64,000 bases of DNA. It comes from UBA4416 sp048498515. GTDB lineage: Bacteria > Bacteroidota > Bacteroidia > B-17B0 > Aurantibacillaceae. Below, piece after piece: positions 58,395 to 64,000 of the stretch (position 1 is its first letter; every line of letters starts with the position of its first letter). The notes beneath the pieces were generated by a model, which worked only from the letters and a program-made list of their open reading frames with translations, ran no database searches and was not told where the DNA came from. The position numbers were made by a program, and so were the translations under genes. The DNA lies in assembly GCA_048498515.1 (NCBI GenBank), contig JBEHXV010000003.1, positions 1 through 64,000 of the forward strand. Direction: 5' to 3'.

Positions 58395-61300
58395 ATGAAA
58401 TTCTTTAAAAACTACTTTTCAATTACATTATTTGCTCTGTTGCCAACTCTGCCGTTCCAGGCGCAAACGCAGGTACAAGCCATTAAACAAAACGGCAAAA
58501 CGGAGATCAATGAACATTCGTTTTTAGAAAAGTTGCATCGTGATGTTTCGAAAAAGGGTCTCCCATATTTTTTAGAACATCAGGTTCTCAGTAGTGACAA
58601 TGTGCCATCGTTCCAACTTGAAAATAAAATTATCCGCCCTCTGACTGAAAAAGAACTTGTTGAGATTGAGGAGTTCAAAGAGTTCATTCCTTCCGATTTT
58701 CAAATAACAACATCCATCGGCAAATCACGTTTTGATATTGTATCGTATCAGAAAATAATTCCGCTACGGTTAAACGGCCATACAAACACCTATGAATACA
58801 TGGAGTCGTATACCCCGGTTTGGAACTCAGGCCTCACACAAGGAAAGGTCCCCGGGCAGATAAGCAAGCCATCAAAAAGATCATTCACAACTTCTTCTGT
58901 ACTGGCTACAGGTAAATGGTACAAAATTGGCGTCACAAAAGAAGGTGTATTTAAAATGGATAAATCTTTCCTGGCATCATTGGGTATGGATGTAAGTACC
59001 CTCGACCCCAGGAATATCAAAGTATATGGCAATGGTGGGAAATTGATGCCTGAAAAGAATTCAGCTTTCAGGTATGACGACCTGCGTGAAAATGCCATTT
59101 ACGTATCGGGAGAGAACGATGGCGTTTTCAACGATATTGATTATGTTTTATTTTACGGACAAAGCACCGATATATGGAAACACCAAGCCGGAAGCGCCAT
59201 TCCGTTCGACCACCAGATGCATTATTTCAGCGACACCTCGTTTTATTTTATCACCGTGGATGCGGGAGCAGGAAAACGCATACCAAACCAGGCTTCGCTA
59301 TCGGCAACACCCAACCGAACAACTCATGCACAGGACTATTTCGGATATCATGAAATGAACACAGAAAATGTGGTAAAAAGCGGCCGGGAATTTTACGGAG
59401 AAAAATTCGACCTTAATACATCTTATTCTTTTGCCTTTACTATCCCCGATGTTATTACAAGCGATAGCGTGTATGTAAAAGCAGGCGTGTTGTCGCGATG
59501 CGGCCCCCCTTTGCCCGATTCGAAGTATAATGTGAATTTTAACGGCAATTCCTTTGCCATTTCATGCCGCACAACCAGTGTTAGCTATTACCTGGCTGAT
59601 GTTGGTTATTATGGCGAAAACAGCAAAGGTGGGATCATGGGATCCACCATTTTATCGGTTACGGTGAGCAAGCAAACCTCGCAGGCAACCGGCTGGCTTG
59701 ATAAAATTATTTATAACTGCCGGAGAAATATTGTTTTTAACCAAACACAATTTAATTACAGAGACCAAAGGTTGGCTGCCGGCCCCGGAACATTTGCAAA
59801 ATATATTCTCACAAATAATTCATTAAAAACACCGCTCATATGGGATGTTACCGACCCGGGTAATATTGTCTCCCAGAACTATACCAGCACCGGAACAGAC
59901 ATTGAATATGTTGCCAGCTCCGATTCATTACGTGAATATTGCATTTTCACTACGGATCAGGCTTATGCTCCAACAGCTTGCAGTTCTGTGCAAAATCAGA
60001 ATTTACACGGCTTATTGCAAGCCGATTTTATTATTGTAACCCATCCCCTGTTTATGGAAGAAGCGCAACGCATTGCCAAATTACACGAGCAATACGATAC
60101 TTTGAGCTATGCGATAGCGACCACCGAACAGGTCTATAATGAATTTTCGTCAGGTACACCGGATATTGGTGGCATCAGGGAATTTATTAAAATGCTCTAC
60201 CATCGCCCTGTCGATCCGGAAAAAGCAACACGGTATGTGTTATTGCTCGGTGATGGTTCTTATAAGAACAAAGAAATTAACGTTCAGGGCAATACGGCGC
60301 TTATACCAACATACGAAACCCCCGCTTCGGCATCGTATGTAGAATCTTATGTAAGTGATGATTATTTTGCCATGATGGATGATACGGAAGGAGATTTAGT
60401 GGACAATGATATTGTGGATGTTGGAATGGGTCGTTTTCCTGTAAGAAATAAGGCAGAGGCAATAGCGGTAACGGCCAAAATTGAGAACTATTACAAGCTG
60501 AACTATTCATTCAATGTCAATGCCGTCGAATCGTCTTGTGTAACCGCTGAAAACAATTATCCACAGGGCGATTGGAGGAACTGGGTTTGCTTTGTGGCCG
60601 ATGATGAAGATGGCGTTACCCATGTGAGCGAAGCCGACTACCTCGCAAACATTGTATCGAGCGGGCAAAAGCAATACAACATTGACAAGATATACCTTGA
60701 TGCTTATGTGCAGGTTTCTACGCCGGGTGGCGACCGTTACCCTGATGCCGTGAATGACCTTAACAGAAGAATGGAAAAAGGCGCTTTGATTGTTAATTAT
60801 ACCGGGCATGGTGGTGAACTGGGCCTCGCGGAAGAACGGATCGTAGAAGTTTCACAGATCTTAAACTGGAACAACAAAAATAATTTACCGCTCATGGTTA
60901 CCGCAACCTGTGAGTTCAGCCGCTTTGATGATCCCGACAGGACATCTGCCGGCGAATATTGTTTGCTGAATGAGAACGGGGGTGCCATTAGTTTAATTAC
61001 TACCGTCAGGGTAGCCTATTCATCTTCCAATTTAAGTTTAAATACCGCTTTCTACAGCCACGCCCTTGTTCCCATGAGTAACGGTTACATGCCACACATT
61101 GGCGACATGTACCGTCTTACCAAGACCGATATAGGGTTTTCGGCGGTGTATATGAATTTTGTGATACTGGGCGACCCTGCATTGAAGCTTTCTTATCCAA
61201 ATCAAAAAGTGTTCACCTCCACCATTAATTCACAGCCTGTTTCATCAACATCGAGCGATACACTCAAATCTTTATCAAAGATCAGCGTTACGGGTTACGT

Positions 61301-62303
61301 AGGTGATAAAAACGGAACGAAGCTAAGCAATTTCAATGGAGTTGTTTATCCCACTGTATTTGATAAGGAAGTGATAACAACCACACTGGCAAACGATCCA
61401 GCCCCACAGGTATTGAACGGTTCCTTGCCTTTTACTTTCGCGGTTCAAAAGAATATTATTTATAAAGGCAAGTCGCAGGTAGTGAATGGTGAATTCAGTT
61501 TTTCATTCCTGGTACCAAAAGACATCTCCTACAATTTCGGGAAAGGAAAAATAAGTTATTATGCGCACAATGGCGTGGATGATGCCTCCGGTTACTACGA
61601 CCAGGTTATTATTGGCGGCTCAAATCCCAACCCGCTAGTAGATAACCAGGGACCGGCAATTAGTTTATTTATGAATGATGAAAAATTTGTATCGGGTGGT
61701 GTTACAAACGAAAACCCGAAAATCTATGCCATTGTAAGTGATTCAAGTGGTATTAATACTATTGGTACGGGTATTGGCCATGATGTAGTCGCTATTCTTG
61801 ACGAGAACAGCAGCAAGCCCATTGTCTTAAACGACTACTATGTATCTGACCTTAATACTTATCAAAAAGGAAAGATCAGGTATCCGTTTAATGAACTGGA
61901 AGAAGGAGATCACCACCTGAGCTTAAAGTTGTGGGATGTACAAAACAATTCAACAACAGTTTACACTGATTTTTTAGTGGCGAAACAAGCCGAACTGGCT
62001 TTGACACATATTCTGAATTATCCAAATCCCTTTACTACAAAAACAAAATTCTTTATTGAACATAACCAATGCTGCACCAATTTAAAAGTACTGATCCAGG
62101 TATATACCATTACGGGCAAAGTGGTAAAATCCATTAACGAAACCATCCTGAACGAAGGGTACCGGTTTGATGGCATAGAATGGGACGGCAAAGATGATTT
62201 CGGTGACAAGCTTGCCCGTGGCGTTTATATTTACAGGGTTTCGGTGAGTGACGGACAAAAGAAAAAGGCCGATAAAATTGAGAAGCTGGTGATTTTGAAT
62301 TAA
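58395..62303 (+). CDS. porU: Type IX secretion system sortase PorU
   Basis: 1302 residues. Outer-membrane-linked cysteine protease of the gingipain (C25) family that cleaves cargo sorting domains and joins cargo to A-type LPS. Signal peptide ends at about residue 25 (LPFQAQ). The catalytic dyad lies in VNYTGHGGELGLAEERI (H805) and MVTATCEFSRFDDPDR (C839). An immunoglobulin-like region follows, and the C-terminal GIEWDGKDDFGDKLARGVYIYR is FlgD-like and sorting-domain-like. porV often follows porU in this phylum, but here the next gene is a convergent M49 peptidase. Confidence 0.95.
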   Translation: MKFFKNYFSITLFALLPTLPFQAQTQVQAIKQNGKTEINEHSFLEKLHRDVSKKGLPYFLEHQVLSSDNVPSFQLENKIIRPLTEKELVEIEEFKEFIPSDFQITTSIGKSRFDIVSYQKIIPLRLNGHTNTYEYMESYTPVWNSGLTQGKVPGQISKPSKRSFTTSSVLATGKWYKIGVTKEGVFKMDKSFLASLGMDVSTLDPRNIKVYGNGGKLMPEKNSAFRYDDLRENAIYVSGENDGVFNDIDYVLFYGQSTDIWKHQAGSAIPFDHQMHYFSDTSFYFITVDAGAGKRIPNQASLSATPNRTTHAQDYFGYHEMNTENVVKSGREFYGEKFDLNTSYSFAFTIPDVITSDSVYVKAGVLSRCGPPLPDSKYNVNFNGNSFAISCRTTSVSYYLADVGYYGENSKGGIMGSTILSVTVSKQTSQATGWLDKIIYNCRRNIVFNQTQFNYRDQRLAAGPGTFAKYILTNNSLKTPLIWDVTDPGNIVSQNYTSTGTDIEYVASSDSLREYCIFTTDQAYAPTACSSVQNQNLHGLLQADFIIVTHPLFMEEAQRIAKLHEQYDTLSYAIATTEQVYNEFSSGTPDIGGIREFIKMLYHRPVDPEKATRYVLLLGDGSYKNKEINVQGNTALIPTYETPASASYVESYVSDDYFAMMDDTEGDLVDNDIVDVGMGRFPVRNKAEAIAVTAKIENYYKLNYSFNVNAVESSCVTAENNYPQGDWRNWVCFVADDEDGVTHVSEADYLANIVSSGQKQYNIDKIYLDAYVQVSTPGGDRYPDAVNDLNRRMEKGALIVNYTGHGGELGLAEERIVEVSQILNWNNKNNLPLMVTATCEFSRFDDPDRTSAGEYCLLNENGGAISLITTVRVAYSSSNLSLNTAFYSHALVPMSNGYMPHIGDMYRLTKTDIGFSAVYMNFVILGDPALKLSYPNQKVFTSTINSQPVSSTSSDTLKSLSKISVTGYVGDKNGTKLSNFNGVVYPTVFDKEVITTTLANDPAPQVLNGSLPFTFAVQKNIIYKGKSQVVNGEFSFSFLVPKDISYNFGKGKISYYAHNGVDDASGYYDQVIIGGSNPNPLVDNQGPAISLFMNDEKFVSGGVTNENPKIYAIVSDSSGINTIGTGIGHDVVAILDENSSKPIVLNDYYVSDLNTYQKGKIRYPFNELEEGDHHLSLKLWDVQNNSTTVYTDFLVAKQAELALTHILNYPNPFTTKTKFFIEHNQCCTNLKVLIQVYTITGKVVKSINETILNEGYRFDGIEWDGKDDFGDKLARGVYIYRVSVSDGQKKKADKIEKLVILN

Positions 62304-62339
62304 TATAGTACAGAAAAATCCCCAAGTAGTGTCACTTCG

Positions 62340-62413
62340 TCACGACGCGTCGTGAGAGTCGAGTAGTATTCTGATACGATTATGTTTTGGTTCTCGACTT
62401 CGCTCGAACTGAC
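62340..62413. repeat. Intergenic repeat with 16-bp perfect palindrome
   Basis: tcacgacgcgtcgtga (62340-62355) is a perfect palindrome. It is followed by ttctcgacttcgctcgaact (62391-62410), then gac; this ending is the inverted relative of gtcagttcgagtg at 45009. It lies between convergent porU and the M49 peptidase gene. Confidence 0.7.
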
Positions 62414-62427
62414 AAAGAGATAACAAT

Positions 62428-62460
62428 AAAAAAAGGAGAATAAATCATTCTCCTTTTTTT
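62428..62460. terminator. Bidirectional terminator between porU and the M49 peptidase gene
   Basis: aaaaaaaggagaat (62428-62441) pairs with attctccttttttt (62447-62460) around a 5-base loop. A- and T-runs on both sides allow it to end both converging transcripts. Confidence 0.92.
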
Positions 62461-62507
62461 ATTTCCATTTATGGTAACTTCGGGAACCTCAGTCACCATG
62501 AAATCAA

Positions 62508-64000
62508 TTAATTCTCTACCGGTAAAAAGCTGTATTTTTTTCCGTACTCCATCATTTGTTGTGTAAAGTTCATAGGGTATTCTACTTTCACATCAGTCAT
62601 TTTTCCATCTTTCATTACAGGAGTTAGCTTAGGCTGAATAAAGCCCTGATAAGGCGCCATGGATAATTTTTTGTAACGTTCCAATACTTCCTTATGCAGT
62701 TCAGGATCTACCTTCACGCCATAATTTTCAATCAGGTCTTTGCCTGCTTTATAATCGCCCTGTGATTTGACGCGTTGGATCTCTCTTAGCAATTCGCCGA
62801 ATAGCTTGCGAAGTTTCAAATAATCATTAATCACGAAATAGGTTTTGCCGTTTTCCACTTTTTTCTCGATCACATTTTCCGCTTTCCCTTTTTCATAAGC
62901 CCATTTAGCAACCATTTGGCGGTTACGCATATGCGCTTCTTCAATATTATCGCCTAATTTTAAACGCGACAACTGCACCATCAATCCTTTGGTGATGTAT
63001 TCATCATAAGACGCTTTTCCATAGTCAAGCGAAGGCATTACGCCAAGGTCAACCAGTTTTTGATCCATTAAATAATACAAAGCAACTAAATCGGCACGAC
63101 CTTCTTCCAGGGCAGATGCATAGTTTTTCAGAGTTTCGTGTGGCTGTCCTACACCGTCTTCAATTTGTCCGCTGGCATGCCCAATTACCTCGTGCATGTC
63201 TGTATGCAATTTATCGGCAAGGCCTGCATAAGCCAATACATTTTTTTTGATCGCGTCATTGTAATAAAATTCATTCACCACACTTCCGCCGGCAGCCTGG
63301 TCATAAGCTTCAACAATATTTCCAAGATTAACCGATTTGGAACCGTGTGCTTCCCTGATCCATTCATTGTTTGGCAAGTTAATGCCAATTGGCGTTGACG
63401 GAGATGAATCGCCACTTTCCATTACTGCGTTAATTACTTTAGCCGAAATACCGGTTACACTTTTCTTTTTGTGTTCAGGCATCAACGTCGAATTATCTTC
63501 GAACCATTGCGCATTGGCTCCAATGGTAGCAATGCGTTTTGAGGCTTCAAAATCCTTAATGGAAACAACCGATTCAAAAGATCCTTTTTTTCCCAAAGGG
63601 TCTTCGTATACTTCAATAAATCCGTTCACAACATCCACGGCGCTTTGGGTATCTTTTACCCAGGCAATGTTGTAGTCGTCAAAATCCTTTAAAGAGCCTG
63701 ATTTATAGAACACCACCAGTTTTTCCAAAGCGGTTTTTTGTTCCGCATTTTCTGCCACGGTAATCGCTTTTTCGAGCCAGTATACGATCTTTTCAATAGC
63801 CTGAGTGTACATTCCTCCTACTTTCCATACTTTCTCTACAATTACGCCATTCTCCTTTACCAATTTACTGTTTAGGCCAAGCATAACAGGGGTTTTAGAG
63901 TTTTTATCGGTCATTTTTTCATAAAATTCAATCGCTTCTTTCTGGTCAACGCCTTCATAAAAATTAACAGCCGAGTTTAAAACCAGGTCTTTGCTTGGAT
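62508..64000 (-). CDS. M49-family dipeptidyl-peptidase III, N-terminus beyond right edge
   Basis: At least 497 codons visible, frame open to the window edge. Zinc peptidase that removes dipeptides from the N-terminus. HEVIGH (codons ending 63177-63194) is the M49 HExxxH zinc motif, and EEGRADLVALYYL downstream matches the EECRAD-type motif with the third ligand Glu. The C-terminus runs to FTQQMMEYGKKYSFLPVEN. An in-frame ATG at 63914 is inside the coding region, not the start, because coding-like sequence (NFYEGVDQKEAIEFYEK) continues upstream. Bacteroidota DPP III enzymes are often secreted or lipid-anchored; the signal region is not in view. Confidence 0.95.
   Translation of the reverse strand, partial: PSKDLVLNSAVNFYEGVDQKEAIEFYEKMTDKNSKTPVMLGLNSKLVKENGVIVEKVWKVGGMYTQAIEKIVYWLEKAITVAENAEQKTALEKLVVFYKSGSLKDFDDYNIAWVKDTQSAVDVVNGFIEVYEDPLGKKGSFESVVSIKDFEASKRIATIGANAQWFEDNSTLMPEHKKKSVTGISAKVINAVMESGDSSPSTPIGINLPNNEWIREAHGSKSVNLGNIVEAYDQAAGGSVVNEFYYNDAIKKNVLAYAGLADKLHTDMHEVIGHASGQIEDGVGQPHETLKNYASALEEGRADLVALYYLMDQKLVDLGVMPSLDYGKASYDEYITKGLMVQLSRLKLGDNIEEAHMRNRQMVAKWAYEKGKAENVIEKKVENGKTYFVINDYLKLRKLFGELLREIQRVKSQGDYKAGKDLIENYGVKVDPELHKEVLERYKKLSMAPYQGFIQPKLTPVMKDGKMTDVKVEYPMNFTQQMMEYGKKYSFLPVEN

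Noticed and set aside
63914..64000. Treating ATG 63914 as the start of the M49 gene
   Set aside because: Coding-like sequence continues upstream in frame to the window edge, and a DPP III of this type is longer than 468 residues.

Overview
The window is a stretch of chromosome from a member of the phylum Bacteroidota. The evidence is a type IX secretion (T9SS) sortase gene (porU), several secreted proteins ending in T9SS-type C-terminal sorting domains, LytTR response regulators with HisKA_2-type kinases, families largely confined to this phylum (DUF5686, DUF5522, DUF7793-like), little sign of Shine-Dalgarno sequences, and promoter elements of the Bacteroidota TTTG / TAnnTTTG type. Family or genus cannot be fixed from the sequence. 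I recognised no rRNA, tRNA, CRISPR array, prophage or complete insertion sequence.

Layout. 1-4.6 kb: a secreted M43 metallopeptidase cut by the left edge, a 56-residue DUF5522 protein, an ACC-deaminase-like PLP enzyme, and two related envelope proteins. 4.7-8.2 kb: a plus-strand run with an ALDH8-type aldehyde dehydrogenase, thiL, a small lipoprotein and a RidA-type deaminase; the first and last look like consecutive steps of 2-aminomuconate (kynurenine-route) metabolism. 8.2-13.7 kb: an NHL-repeat T9SS cargo, a lipoprotein, a SpoIIAA-like protein overlapping a soluble HisKA_2 kinase, an ALDH7-type dehydrogenase and slyD. 13.7-22.5 kb: a long minus-strand block with dxr, rseP, an unknown secreted protein, an OmpA-like lipoprotein, mscL, a DUF1294 protein, a TPR sensor kinase with its LytTR regulator, and a lone LytTR protein. 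A structured repeat element of about 490 bp lies inside this block.

22.7-36.5 kb: hemH, pabB (without a usable ATG), two secreted surface proteins, an M1 aminopeptidase cargo, two tandem paralogous helical proteins of unknown function, a MORN-repeat lipoprotein and a polyprenyl diphosphate synthase. 36.7-48.6 kb: a 909-residue protein made of two complete D-Ala-D-Ala-ligase-like modules, a BamA-like barrel, a DUF2779 protein with two nuclease-like domains overlapping a glycosyltransferase, a DUF1801 protein plus bestrophin channel, an Nramp transporter fused to a universal-stress domain and overlapping its probable DtxR/MntR regulator, and lptB. 48.8-64 kb: a DUF5686 outer-membrane protein, a CrtI/RetSat-like oxidoreductase, a flavin reductase, small proteins, two tandem T9SS-exported sugar dehydrogenases, porU, and an M49 dipeptidyl-peptidase III cut by the right edge.

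How the genes fit together. The envelope theme is strong: PorU processes the C-terminal sorting domains carried by the NHL protein, the M1 peptidase, the two sugar dehydrogenases and the 26.7-kb protein, and probably the truncated M43 peptidase. RseP, LptB, the BamA-like protein and OmpA serve the same outer membrane. Most other genes are housekeeping: isoprenoid (dxr, ispB-like), haem (hemH), folate (pabB), thiamine (thiL). The clearest candidates for undescribed biology are the tandem ligase fusion, the SpoIIAA-like/soluble-kinase pair, the tandem helical proteins, the DUF2779 two-nuclease protein, the repeat element at 14.2-14.7 kb, and the palindromic operator next to a promoter that would give an almost leaderless mntR-like mRNA.
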